From Sabellastarte sp. h YS-2021 (taxonomy: Eukaryota > Annelida > Polychaeta > Sabellida > Sabellidae): a stretch of 64,000 bases of DNA. Position numbers and translations under genes: made by a program. Each line of letters opens with the position of its first letter. Positions within the stretch are counted from its first letter, which is position 1. The stretch covers positions 29,717,160-29,781,159 of the forward strand of contig OZ024927.1 of assembly GCA_964017235.1 (NCBI GenBank), in the 5' to 3' direction. A model generated the notes under the pieces. It searched no databases. It was given only the letters and a program-made list of their open reading frames with translations, and had not been told where the DNA came from. Shown here piece after piece: positions 34,043 to 45,427 of this stretch.

Positions 34043-35394
34043 AGCTTCAAGCGAATTATAGTCTAGGATTGAAGACAAATGATTCAGGACCCACACTCAG
34101 TCTACAAAAATATAGAAGAAAGTTTTAAAAAAATACAGGGGTTATATATTTTAAAAATAGAAAAAAAAGTTTAAGGTGAAAAGCGATATACAAATCTTGT
34201 TCTCACCATAACCACATATAAACAATTATTGATGCTTAGTTTAATTGAAATTCATGTGTAACAAACCATGACACTTTTTTGTCCGCAAAGATTAACTAAA
34301 AATGTGAAAATTACTAATGCAGCGTTCTTACCGGCCATAAACACGACCTCACAGCCTGTAAATTCGTCAAGAACAGTCTCACAGGTGGTATATACCATTT
34401 GTGAGTTGGGTGCCTCCAGAGACTTTCCAAACTTTGACCTTCACCTCTAATGACAACAAAGATGCAGAATACACGTGCTTTCGTTATAAAAACATGTTAA
34501 ATAAAGTGTTTCGGTACTCTGGATTTTGATAAATAACATTGGAAAAGGTTTAACAAATGAAATATGCATCATTTGCATGGAGGATAGCGAAATATTGTGA
34601 TTTCTTTTATTTCTTTCTCCTTGTGATTTGTATTTGTTTACATACACACATAAACACACAGGCGGTGAATTGTTACGATCGGTCAAAACTGTCCGCTGTA
34701 CTCACAGGTGGTGCGCACCACTCGTGAATTTCCATCTGAATGCAGCATAAGTATATTACTTTGAAAAGTGTAGGGGTGGGGGGGGTGGGGTCATATTTCG
34801 CCTAGTGAAATAAGCTGTTTAATGTACTTAGCATATTAACACTACTACTTACGTAATTATGAGAAATTAACCTGTAAATTGCTGAAAGATACCAAAACAT
34901 CAACTTTAACCGATGTATAAACAGACTGTCAACATTTCTGAAAGAAATGAACTAGTGTTTTGTCAAAAACAAGTTTAAACCAATCTCCTAATTTATTAAA
35001 TCATTCTTACTTTTATTTTTTGTTTACCCTTACATAATGGGATTGATAAAAAATTATAGGGTTACTTATGCACTATTTTTCTATCCTGTTGTAGAATCAA
35101 ATTGCCTCTGACTTGCATTGTAACACATATAAAAGAAAAATGTTCAATGAACACAAAGGAATCATGACCTAAAGCCTTTATCGGATCATTGAAACCTTTT
35201 GAATTCAGATATTTGATGTTCCGTTAATTTGGGTTATCCAAATACATTCACATAATTCAAATACCAAGATCTGATATATTTATTTCCATTCATGTATTAC
35301 TATGTGTAGGAAACAGACACATATCTAAAACCTATTGACAGACTTATTTTCATTCAAATAATGTAGAAAAATCCCTAAAACATAAAACTTTGAT
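34043..35394. other. Non-coding, no recognised feature
   Basis: Includes a poly-G tract at about 34769-34787. No gene is recognised. Confidence 0.45.
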
Positions 35395-35625
35395 GGATTG
35401 ATTGATGTGGGTATAAAGTCACTCTGTAATGCATTATGGGCTATATCATTAAAAGTACTTTATGAGATAGAGGAGCATACAAGTCAGTCAAGATTGGGCA
35501 CCGAAAACCATTGAGCATCAGAAGCAAGCAACTATCAACATTCCCACTTGAGCTCAGGGCTGGGATTGGAACCCACAATCTCAGATGTTTGAGGTGAGAG
35601 TGCTACCACATAACTAGCATTCCGA
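35395..35625 (-). mobile_element. tRNA-derived SINE, family C
   Basis: The reversed tail 'gatgtgggtataaagtcact' is followed by 'ggctatatcatta', 'agcaagcaactatcaacatt', 'cccacttgagctcag', 'gggattggaacccacaatct' (reversed B box) and 'gaggtgagagtgctaccaca' (reversed A box). Order and spacing agree with the copy at 45862-46071. Confidence 0.8.
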
Positions 35626-37059
35626 CCTCTTTTTTGATGGGGTGTCGATTTTGTTGAGGCTAAATATGAAATTGTTAAATTTGGAATTTGTTTAAATTCT
35701 ACACTGCCTTAACAATTTACTTTATGCATTAATAATAACAAACGGTAGATGATTTTAGTCGATACAAGGAAAAAACGACAAATAAACACTACAGAGATAA
35801 CGCTCGCAAAGTGTTCTCTAAATTTAGTCACAATTGCATACTGAAGGTCATTTACCATTTTCAAAGCTTGTCTGTAATGTTGCATGCTAGAGCTTCTTCA
35901 AAAATGGAACCTATGTGACTGTGGTATGATACTGGACACAGAAAATAAGATAATGGAACTAAATGGCATCACAGAAGTCAACAGTAACTGATGAAAAGGA
36001 GATCTTCATTAGCCTGACATAAAGGTAATTGGAATATAGATGTAGAAATACAAATCTTTTTAAGTATAAGATAATGAACTTTAGTAAGCACACCTCTTTA
36101 TATTTCAATGGCAGCCAAAAAAGAGGATAGATTAGAAATGCCGAACATGTAAGGTTTCAATAGTTTAAACAAATGTTGAAATAAATGATGGAGAAAAATA
36201 CAGAGACAGACCCGACATTAAAAATACATCAGAGTCTAATATTAAGGGCAGTTCAGACATAATCTGTGAAGACAGGGGTTGATAATTGGCCTTATGAGAC
36301 TTTCACACTTCTCAAGATGAAAGAACGTGTACTGGTTAAATGGGGAACACCAAATGGGGCAGCAAAGTGGCATAATTGGATGAACATTTCAATGAATTTG
36401 TAACATTCAGTTTTCATGTCACAATGGATATCAGAGTTTAAAGAAGTTCTTACAGGATTGCAAGTATTGCAGTTAAAATAAAGACAACGCAGCAATGACA
36501 CAAGGCACTAAAGTAATATATGAGTGATGGAGGTGACCCTCACTGGACAATTCACCACCCCTTTTTGCTGTAGCCAACATTATCAGTTTCAAAGTAATTG
36601 TAGCAGCTCTGAAAATGGACATGAAACCAAACTTTGTGTTTTTATGAATAATCACATTTTTTGCATCCCAAAACTGGAGGCTATCATAGTACTGGAACAG
36701 GGAAGTATGACAGGGATACTGGATAGGTATTTGGCCTATATTTTTACTCAGATTAATCACAAAAAGAGCTTCTCTGTAGCAAATACTACTAATGAAAGCA
36801 CAAAAATATATCTTATATTTTATATCTCATAATCTAACTGTGGGCAAACTAGATTGGGCCAACTCGGCACCAACATATCCCCAGACAGGTTATCACTCAC
36901 GCAACATGTTTTGACTGGGTATTTTCCATGGGACCTCTTCTGTGTGATATAATTTTGAGGGAAAACATAAGCAACCACTTTTATATGAACTTGACTAATT
37001 CAATCTACAATATTTTCATTTTGCAAGCAAAATGGTATCCTCAGACGATGGGTGCGAAT
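35626..37059. other. Non-coding, no recognised feature
   Basis: Overlapping open frames occur on both strands at 36473-36832, but none shows a family motif, codon bias or plausible splice context. I do not call a gene. Confidence 0.4.
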
Positions 37060-37165
37060 TCAGGAACTTTGCCCAAAAGAACTTTGCCCAATGCAAACTC
37101 TATCCACAGGCTCTTTGCCCACAAGGAACTTGAAAGGGTAGGATGTTCACCCACAATAGAAATTT
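37060..37165. mobile_element. MITE end related in style to family M1
   Basis: Repeated words 'ggaactttgcccaaaagaac', 'tttgcccaatg' and 'ctttgcccacaaggaac' give the same iterated 'ggaa..ttgccca' pattern as the M1 ends at 1216-1321. Only one end is recognised, so it is probably a fragment. Confidence 0.35.
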
Positions 37166-37189
37166 TTCTGACCACAGACATTTTCATTT

Positions 37190-37232
37190 TTTATCAATCA
37201 ATCAATCAATTAATCAATCATTCAATCAATAC
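37190..37232. repeat. (ATCA)n simple repeat
   Basis: About ten slightly impure 'atca' units ('atcaatcaatcaatcaatta' and onward). Confidence 0.9.
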
Positions 37233-37431
37233 TCCATTTAGATAACTACTCAGAATATATAGTGTTGAAAGAGATAAACATTAACTGAACTAAAGTTGCA
37301 AAAGTCATGAGAAAAATGTCAATTTATTAAGTAAAAATACATACAATATATAAAAAATATGTGGATACTGTCACTGACGATACTGCTGGGAAAAAGTGGT
37401 AGGGTGCGGTTACAAGGGCGGATGCGCTAAA

Positions 37432-37712
37432 TAGGTCATTTACGGTAACTCAAAAAGTTATGGACAGATTTTGATGCAATTTTCAGAATATGTCCTAAAT
37501 AGGACAAGAAACAAGTGATTAGATTTTGGAAGAGATCTGGATCACTGTCTGGATCCATGAAAAATAAATTGGGAGTGATCCAGATCACTATCAGCAAAGA
37601 TATGAAATAGAGGGAAAAAAGCAATGTTAGTGCTAATGGTAGGTTTTGAAAGTCCAGGAATTGAGCTCCCATGGCAGAGGTCTGCGATCTCTGAGTGCTC
37701 TTGTTTCATATC
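37432..37712 (+). mobile_element. HINE/pearl-like repeat, right part
   Basis: The core 'aactcaaaaagttatggaca' + 'gattttgatg' and 'tcctaaataggacaag' is followed by 'gatctggatcactgtctgga', and the terminus 'ggcagaggtctgcgatctct' + 'gagtgctcttgttt'. The terminus contains a small hairpin ('gcagaggtctgc'). The left TTTG region is missing. A poly-G tract follows at about 37767-37785. Confidence 0.7.
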
Positions 37713-38039
37713 ATTTCAATACCTTTGTTTATTTAGTGTCACTCAATAGCTGGCGGTCCCCAGAGGGTGGGGGGGTGGGGGGGGACTACATTACCTAATA
37801 TGACAAAGGGATGGAGTGATACTGCATAAATGGTAAGAAGTAACAAACACTCTGATATATATATGTTACAGTCAATCTGTGAAACCAGTCATTACGCGTA
37901 ATGACTGAAAGTTTCAGTCATTTCGCGTAATGACTGAAATGGCCAGTCATTACACGTAATGACTGAAGTTTTTAGTCATTTCGCGTAATGACTGAAAATA
38001 AGGTCCAGTCATTACGTGTAATGGCTGAATTGAGATAAA

Positions 38040-38578
38040 TAGCTTTAAATTAGCTTTGATTACCAAGATTATTGATTGGGAAGTCAGGAAGGAGTTGTCT
38101 AAGGATGATTTTTTGAGGATTGGAGTAACATGGGCCTGTTTGAAAAACTTAGGACACTTACTTTGTTCAAGTGAGGCATTGATTATTGAAGTGATGGGTT
38201 GATTTTTTGAGGATTGGAATAACATGGGCCTGCTGGAAAAACACAGGACACTTACCTTGTTCAAGTGGGGCACTGATTATTGAAGTAATGAGGATGATGA
38301 GGATGGCCAGATAATCAAGAATGAGAAATGTGGGCCAAGGGTCAAGGGAACATGATTTACTTGGAGAGTTTGTGATGATTTGGGCAACTTGATCCTTTGT
38401 AACAGTGGGGAGATGTGGAAAGCATGGGGGAGGAGAGTCAGGGGAGATGTGTTGCGAATTGAAGGAAGCAGGGAAAGTTGAGTGGATATTCTCAATTTTT
38501 TCTGTAAAAAACTCGATGAATCTATCAGCCAAAAGCTGAGGAGGATTTATGAATGGGAGCAACTTGTCTGGTAGTCAA
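38040..38578 (-). pseudogene. LINE (CR1/L2-like) reverse transcriptase, N-terminal part
   Basis: The minus strand reads DKLLPFINPPQLLADRF, IEFFTEKIENI, then VTKDQVAQIITNSPSKSCSL, DPWPTFLI..., and QAHVIPILKKS. The series 'FF..KI', 'V....V..II..SPSKSC.LDP.PT' and '....V.PILKK' is the conserved start of the reverse transcriptase domain in CR1/L2-type LINEs. A 94-bp segment is duplicated (38109-38296), which repeats 'QAH(V)..PILKKS' and breaks the frame. The fragment lies immediately inside the left arm of the foldback element. It is non-functional. Confidence 0.85.
38109..38296. repeat. 94-bp tandem duplication inside the LINE fragment
   Basis: 'ttttttgaggattgga(g/a)taac' begins at 38109 and again at 38203; both units run through 'catgggcctg', 'aggacactta', 'ttgttcaagtg' and 'gattattgaagt'. 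Because 94 is not a multiple of 3, the duplication shifts the frame. Confidence 0.9.
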
Positions 38579-39582
38579 TGCAACACATCACCTAGGACTT
38601 GCAATAAATCGTGTATCTTGAGGGTTATTTAATAATATGAAAATACAGTTACAATGGTACTCAGGTGTGAGTTAGACCTTAGAAATTACCCCACTCAGGC
38701 TTTATTAACTATTACAAGAATGGATTAAGTTGTTACTTTAAAACACTAAAGGTCACTCCCCCTTTGATACCCAGGCTGTTTATGTAGAGAGGTCAAACAA
38801 TAGTAACATTACCCCAAAGAACAAAATAACATGAAAAGACCTGCATTGCAATTAGGACAAGTAACAGTGGACAAGATTCACTTCAAAGACTTCATGGTTT
38901 CCTGCTACCTAACAACCTGCCATAATGGAATTGAGTCTTTAATTAATAACATAAAAGGCAAAATTATATTATAAATTATGATGGATAAATGAGGATTAGT
39001 CTTCAAACAAGACATAAATGATAAAGTTCATTTTTATTTATTGATCACAAAGAGTTATTTTACATTCTATGACATAATGAGTTCAGTTTTAAAAACCACA
39101 TAAAATTTAAAAAGTAATTAAATGCATCGAACCATTCAATATTTTAATAATACTTTGGAAAATGACAATAGAGTCTATTACAAAAGTCTGGGTTTAGGTT
39201 TAAAAATTCTGAATATAAATTCAGAAAGTTTGTGAGAATTCCAAAGTTATTAATTTGATTAAAACATTTCAATATTTAATACCCATAACAGTTCTCTACC
39301 ACACAAATGTTCACAGTGCAGGGGAACAATGTACAAAGGTTTTGAATAATAAAAATGTTTCGATGAAAAACAACTCCTAAATTAATTACACAGATTGACT
39401 GAAATCTTTTCAGTCAATCTGTGTAAAAATGAACCATAGATTTCAGTCATTACACGAAATGACTGAAAATTTTAGTCATTACGTGTAATGACTGGCCATT
39501 TCAGTCATTACATGAAATGACTGAAACTTTCAGTCATTACGCGTAATGACTGGTTTCACAGATTGACTGTAACATATATATA

Positions 39583-40132
39583 TAAAAGGGATAATAAAAT
39601 ACTCAGAAATCATCAATGGTCCAGTCTATCTATTTTATAAACTTACCACCAAAAAGCTCAGTTAATCTTATGACCAATAAAAAAATCAAATATATAAATA
39701 AGGAATGTCCCACAGGAAAATGATACCTCCAGATTTAAATATAAATTATTAAACCACAAGAACAGATTCATAATAATAATTCAGAATTGAGAATTATAAA
39801 TGTGTGATTATCTACTGAAATAAGTTCATACCTGCAGGAGCTGTGTGAAAATTAACTGAGGCAAGGTGAATAATACTGGGCTAGTTAGGGGTTAAAAATC
39901 CCCTATCGTTACTACATAAGGCTATAATTTCATTAATATTGGGACTTAAAGCTCACTAGAAAATAACAGTGTCCATTTTGCCTACTTTAATATGTATAAC
40001 CAGTTTCATTTTAAAAAGTTAAAAACTCACCAAGCAGAGGGATAAAACACAAAAATAAGTTCTTGAAAGCCTAGGATACATCATTAATATTCAAAATTTA
40101 AATAGACAGGCACTTCCTTTGAAAAATTCAAA
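39583..40132. other. Non-coding, no recognised feature
   Basis: AT-rich spacer between the foldback element and the 351-bp tandem repeat. Confidence 0.45.
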
Positions 40133-41720
40133 GATTTCAGCTCTATGAGTCACATAGTTAGACAGTTACAGGGCTTTAAAGTGGCACAATGTCAATAAAT
40201 TGGGTCTCTGTGAGCATTTATAGAATCGTTGAAGTGACCTTAGCAATTAAACTACAGATCTGAAATGTTTGCGGGACATAGATAACAAACAAAAATCATA
40301 TATAATACAGTTTGGGACTTGTCAGACTTGGCATTTCCAAATTACAGGGCAAAATACAGAAAACAAATGTCAAAAAAGGTGCCTTGGGTGAGTGTCTATG
40401 GTCCTCATACACAGGTGAAATGTCTACCAAAAACCTTGATTTTTGGCACATGTAAAAAGAACAAAATAATGTATTCCCAGTTGAGATTTCAGCTCTATCA
40501 GTCACATAGTTTAACAGTCACAGGGCTTAAAAGTGGCAAAAAGTCCAAATACTGGGTCTCTGTGGGCCTTGTAGAGACCTCAATGTGACCTTAAATTAAA
40601 GCTTCAGACTTAAGATCTGTCACATACAAAGATTACACATAGAATGTATATCTGCCACTGTGGCCTAGTGGGTAACACACTTGTCTAGGAACTCAGAGGA
40701 CGTGGGTTCAATCCCAGGTACAGGCAGATATATAGTGGCTCGGATGACCACTTAAAATGGCGGTCCTCTGTCATTGGGTACTATCCCCAGTGGCAGGTTA
40801 AAGAACCTCAAGGACGTTGATAAATGGTCATCCTTGAGCCTCTATCTTCCAGTTAGGGGAATGTCAGTTACCTGTGAGTTGGGGCTGTACCTGTACAGTC
40901 GGATGGGTTAAATAGCGCTTTGAGTCCTGTAGTATATGGAGATATTGCGCCGAGTATAAATACATAATAAAAATATCATAATAGTCTAATACAGTATGAA
41001 ACTTCTCAGACTTACCATTCCAAGTTATAGGGCAAAATATGTGAAAAATGTCTTAAAAGGGTCACTCGGGTGGGTGTTTATGGTCCTCATACATAGGTTA
41101 AATGCCTATGAAAGGCTTAAATTTTGGGGCACATATAAGAAAAGCATATCTATTCAATATATTCCCAGATGATATTTCACTTAGATGATAGACATAGCTT
41201 GAAAGCTACAGTGCTTGAAAGTGGCAAAAAGTCCATAAATTGGTTCTCTGTGGGCAATTTTGAGACCTTAAGTCGACCTTATAGGTAAACCTACAGCATT
41301 TAAATTTTTCACAGGCAAGGATTACATATAAAAATTATACCTAATGCAGTTTGAGACTCATCAGAATTACCACTTCCAAATTATAGGGCAAAATATGTGA
41401 AAAATGTAGGAAAAAATCCCTAAGTGGGTTCTTTATGGGCCTCAAACACAATTTTATCCTCAACTTAAAGTTTTGATTTTCCGCACACATACTAAGAATA
41501 TATTAATGTGTTCTCAGGTAAAATTTTAGCCAGATGAGCCTCATAGTTTGTGACCTTGAGTGGCTCTTAAGGTGGCCATAAGTTCTTTATTATTCGGAGT
41601 TTAAGGTCACCTTAAAATAGGGATCTTCCTTTGGGCACCCTTAACAACTGTACCAAGTTTGAAAAAAAATATTGATCCATTTTTGAATTATCGCATACAC
41701 AAGGAAATTTCTACAGCGGC
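40133..41720. repeat. ~351-bp tandem repeat, ~3.5 units, split by a SINE
   Basis: Unit starts ('gatttcagctctat', 'gatatttcacttag', 'aaattttagccaga') fall at 40133, 40485, 41171 and 41521. The spacing is 352, 686 and 350; the 686 becomes ~350 after removing the SINE at 40655-40978. Shared landmarks are 'cagttacagggctt', 'aaagtggcaaaaagtcc', 'gggtctctgtgggc', 'gggcaaaata' and 'tatggtcctcatacaca'. Units have diverged clearly. The last unit fades near 41720, beside 'cagcggcggcggcgcgac'. Frames in it are not coding. Confidence 0.8.
40655..40978 (+). mobile_element. tRNA-derived SINE, family B, full length
   Basis: The head is 'cactgtggcctagtgggtaa' (A box) with 'cgtgggttcaatcccaggt' (B box) ~35 bp on. 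The body includes 'ggcggtcctctgtcattggg' and 'cccagtggcaggttaaagaa'. The tail is 'atagcgctttgagtcctgta' then 'gatattgcgccgagtataaa' + 'tac' and an A-rich end. The tail resembles the LINE 3' end at 61.1 kb, as expected if the LINE mobilises it. It is inserted in the 351-bp tandem repeat. It is not a tRNA gene: there is no acceptor stem and the body is unrelated. Confidence 0.9.
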
Positions 41721-41989
41721 GGCGGCGCGACTGACCTGAATCCAATACATTCCCGACTTTTGTCTGGGGATAGAATAAAATGTTATTACTTATGCATATA
41801 TGTTAAAAGTGTTCTGTTTTACCAGATTTATTTGTCTGTTAACTTAAAAGATATTTCAAATTTCACTCAAGTGACATTAAATTTCAGAAATGCATAGCAT
41901 GGTTCAAGGATTGTTTGATTAAAGTTTAACATAACTTCCAAATGCACAATGTAGCTCTTTAGTCATAGATTTATAGTTGTAAAAGATTT

Positions 41990-42100
41990 ACACCTCAAAA
42001 ACCATGGTCAAATTTCCTACTTGGGGTCTGAAACTGGATTTAAGCCTGTAACCTCTGATGTTTGAGACTTTGAGGTAAGTTTTTGTCAAATTACTCCATC
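41990..42100 (-). mobile_element. SINE family C relic (head part)
   Basis: 'tttcctacttggggtctgaa', 'actggatttaagcctgtaac' and 'ctctgatgtttgagactttg' follow the reversed order of the family C head ('cacttgaggtcggg', B box, 'caacctcagagg'). It is strongly decayed. Confidence 0.4.
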
Positions 42101-42212
42101 TTCCAATCCTTGACTCAAGGAAAATCTGATAGAATGTTTAATGACAATACAAATGAAAAAGAAAGTAAGAGGGTTTACATGGTTTTTCCGTAATGCTCTT
42201 GAATGTAGCTAA

Positions 42213-42369
42213 TGAGGTCCTCAGTGGCTTACTGGCTAGCATGTTTGGCATATTATCAAAGACTGTCACCTCTACGTTGGTTTGACTCCCACAAGTGCCA
42301 AATGTTGAGGACCTGTCTCAATATGACCCTGGCTGTTGAATGGAATGTAAAATACTAACTCTGACATGG
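42213..42369 (+). mobile_element. tRNA-derived SINE, family A
   Basis: 'gaggtcctcagtggcttact' + 'ggctagca' (A box), 'gttggtttgactcccacaag' (B box), then the tail 'atatgaccctggctgttgaa' + 'tggaatgtaaaatac'. It is collinear with the copies at 8.5 and 46.8 kb. Confidence 0.85.
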
Positions 42370-44114
42370 TAGGTTAAATGAATACTGTCTTAGGGGCACC
42401 TGATTAGGCAATTCTCTGAAGGATTTTTCAACCTTGTATGCCAGGTTATTATTCGATCAAGGTATCTTTAACCTTGTCTGCCAGGTTATTATTGGATCAA
42501 GGTATGGGTGGTTCAAGTTCCCATGTTATATAAGACACCATCACAACTCTTGGTTATTGCACAATGTTATATAATCTATATAACCTTCACTGACTTAACC
42601 CTTTTAAATTTTAGTAAACTTAAGCCATACAAACAGAAATGAGATGCCTTATAGATGACAGTTCATTTATTTATTTATTTAGTTTTGATGACCATTGAAA
42701 TGCATGTGAAAATGATAAATGATGAAAAGTACCCCAGAAGAGTGGTTAAAAGTTTTTTTTGTATTACAGTCCACAAATGTTGTAAATCTCTCTTATCCCA
42801 GAGTAGTCATCCTTCAAAACTTTGTGTCAACCCCAGTATGATATACAGTCAGATATGTCTCATGCTTGATGTAAGATTGTCCAAAAGATACTATTCATAC
42901 CATTTGATAGGTCTACTTTAAATAATCTGTAACACAGATTTCATTGTACAAAAAAAAATCATCATAAAATCCTTTGCAAAGGATGAGCATGAAAAAGGAT
43001 TGATGAAATGTCCCCTTGCTTGGAAGAAGCCAAAATGAATGGTAAATTTTAACATCACTTAATCTTCACACAAACAAAGTGATGAGTACAATAGACTGAA
43101 GGACTAGATGATCTTCAAATACATCGAATAGATGCCATTCTCTATTGATTACACTTACTTATTACGCTTCCAAGTAACTTTAATGTAAAAGAAATATTGG
43201 TATATTAACATACTGTATTGTACGTCTGCTTATTAATTTAAGTTTTTCTTGTGTGCCCATTATTTGTATTTGCTTATATCTGTATTTTGTGCATCTTATT
43301 TTTAATTATACCAAAGAAATAATAAAAATTGAAATAAGGAGCAACAATTTGTTGCCATAGCAAAGGTTTCTCACACCGGCATCTAATCAGACACTGACAC
43401 TGGTATGATAACACGGCGGAAATGTATTCATTTCTTACCTTAAAGGTGACATGTTCTAATCTCTGACATGGCCTTAAGTTAGAAGCTAGGCAATTGCTTT
43501 TCAATACTTGCCAATGCATTGTTGAGAATTTACAACAGTCCCTTGTGATATGACCTATTTTTCGTGTAACAACACAACAGTAGCCCTTGTGACATTATGA
43601 CCATGCCATAGTGAGTCAGGACAGTGTGGGTGTGTTGCTTCGATAAGACTGATACAAGTACCTCCTCAGTTGCTTCTTCAAACAGGTGACTGAATTACTA
43701 ATAAACCCACTGTAGAAATTAAAAGACCTGTAAATAATACAGGCATATAAAATTTGTGAGGTGACACTGAAATTTAACTGATTTTAGTAACAATGGTCTT
43801 TTTTAGTTGTATACCTGAGGCACAATTGCCATCCCTAAATAATTCAATTGTATGATTCAAATAAAACTGTTGATAAAAGGCAAATGAAGGATCTTGAGGT
43901 GTAAGTTGGAAACCAGCAAAAAATTACAACATTTTCATCCATTTTGTTTAAATGTAAATTTCTAAGTATTCATAAGGCACAACTTAAAGTATTCCTATGA
44001 CAGCAAACAATCCAGTCTCAGATCAATAAAAAAACTTGTTGAATCTTTCTCTCTGCTATCTATCCATCACATCTTAGCATGCAGAATATTTTTTTGGTCA
44101 AACGCAATCAATGG
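42370..44114. other. Non-coding, one small duplication
   Basis: 'ccttgtatgccaggttatta' and 'ccttgtctgccaggttatta' (about 42431 and 42472) form a 41-bp tandem duplication, each followed by 'tt(c/g)gatcaaggtat'. I see nothing else I can support. Confidence 0.5.
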
Positions 44115-44144
44115 CACTCTAATAGCATCAATATTTTGGCCACA
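44115..44144. repeat. 30-bp exact direct repeat, copy 1
   Basis: The 30-mer starting 'cactctaatagcatcaatat' is identical to 45398-45427. The flanks differ. Low-complexity sequence does not explain a perfect 30-base match in a window this size. Confidence 0.85.
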
Positions 44145-45397
44145 GTTTCCATATGTTGCTTCATATTTCATCAGACACTCTATGGCATTCTGGACACACA
44201 AATTTCTCTTTGCTTTAAAAAACTTTTCCATCTGAATGGTATTAAAAATAGCTTGATCCACTTGAGGGAATAAATATTTACAGGCTATAAAGTCCAGCTA
44301 TATAAAGGTCTTGTGATTTGAAGCATTGGAGTGGTTGGAGATTTCGTGCTACATCAAATTCACCCCATCCAAGTGATAAAGCAAAACAGGGTCTGCCACA
44401 TATATCCTCTGTATTTTTTAATCAAAGACCCTGTTAAATTATATATCACAGCATAGCATTGCAAAAGGGTTTTTACAGATGACTTTCGGAACTATAACTA
44501 GGTCAGAAACCTCCATTTTACATACACAAATATGTTCTGAGAGGAATATACTTCGTACGTATATTAGAAAGAACCAGATTCAATACAATACATTTCGAGA
44601 CTGGAATTGTAAGAGAATGCCAATGAGGCCATAAAACTGAATATTTGAACAATAAAAGTTTATATAATAGAAAATAAGTTATGCTACATTTGATAATAAC
44701 AAAACATACAGTAGATTCTGCATCATTAGAATTAGTATATGGATTCTAGAAATGGATAAATCAATTTTAAATCCCCACATATACAGTGCTTTTGGAAACG
44801 AGTCACATAAGCTAAACTGGGTCTGTATAGTGGACACATACAAATAGTTAATTATTCTTGTTTTACAGATTTAATGCCATTGATGTGAGGCCATTACAAG
44901 AAATATTCATTTCAATAGCATCATCCATACACATCTCCTGTTTACTTGTCAACGATGGAAATAATTGTCCATAAACAATTCCACTAGCTGTCATATGTGT
45001 GGTCATATTAACCCCTTCAGTGAATGAAGTTGGAAAGGTTTGTTATCAGAAAATAAGGCTATCAACACAAACACAATATCTGAATTGTACAGATCCTAGA
45101 ATAACTTTGGCAGTGAGATGTCAAATTAATGTCTGTGGTACTACTGCAAGTAAAGCAATAACAACCCACTACTGACTGAACAAACCTCCTCACCAGTGAG
45201 TCATTGAAAGTCATGTCAGTAGTGTCAATGGTCAACATACTGTACAGCTGACAACAATGTATTATGCCGAAATTATCCATGGGCCCTTCACGGGAAAATT
45301 GCTGGGTGGTGATAATATGAGCATGATCGATATGGTAAAGCCTGGGTGATACATAGGATAGGCTATAAATGACAGAAATAGTTAAACTAACAACATA
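44145..45397. other. Non-coding segment bounded by exact 30-bp repeats
   Basis: 1253 bp between the two 30-bp direct repeats. No gene, terminal inverted repeat or LTR signature is visible; the 112-codon minus frame (45062-45400) has no recognisable domain. Confidence 0.4.
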
Positions 45398-45427
45398 CAC
45401 TCTAATAGCATCAATATTTTGGCCACA
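45398..45427. repeat. 30-bp exact direct repeat, copy 2
   Basis: Identical to 44115-44144, same orientation, 1283 bp downstream. Confidence 0.85.

Larger units (their letters stand above)
37856..39582. mobile_element. Foldback element with palindrome-iterated arms
   Basis: The ends are 'tatatatatgttacagtcaa' + 'tctgtgaaacc' and its exact inverse. The arms are inverted copies over at least ~140 bp (37856-37998 and 39439-39582). The left arm holds five and the right arm four copies of a 22-bp palindrome, 'cagtcattacg' followed by its complement, spaced 29-33 bp; variants change the third arm base pair or the CG centre. Beside the right arm there is an extra hairpin ('cacagattgactga ... tcagtcaatctgtg', 39391-39423). 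Between the arms lies a LINE fragment (38040-38578) and ~800 bp of AT-rich non-coding DNA. No transposase is visible. Confidence 0.85.

Noticed and set aside
36473..36832. Overlapping ~100-codon frames on both strands as an exon
   Set aside because: No domain, no convincing splice context, and comparable frames occur throughout this AT-rich window.
39391..39423. Rho-independent-like terminator or CRISPR-like repeats near 37.9-39.6 kb
   Set aside because: The hairpins and evenly spaced repeats belong to the arms of a foldback element; spacers are 7-11 bp and the context is eukaryotic.
40655..40740. tRNA gene (A and B box present)
   Set aside because: The promoter boxes are followed by a long unrelated body and a shared tail, there is no acceptor stem, and a second dispersed copy exists at 52.3 kb. 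It is a SINE. The same reasoning applies to the other tRNA-like heads in the window.
44115..45427. LTR retrotransposon bounded by direct repeats
   Set aside because: The repeats are only 30 bp, lack TG...CA ends, and no gag, pol or primer-binding site is visible between them.
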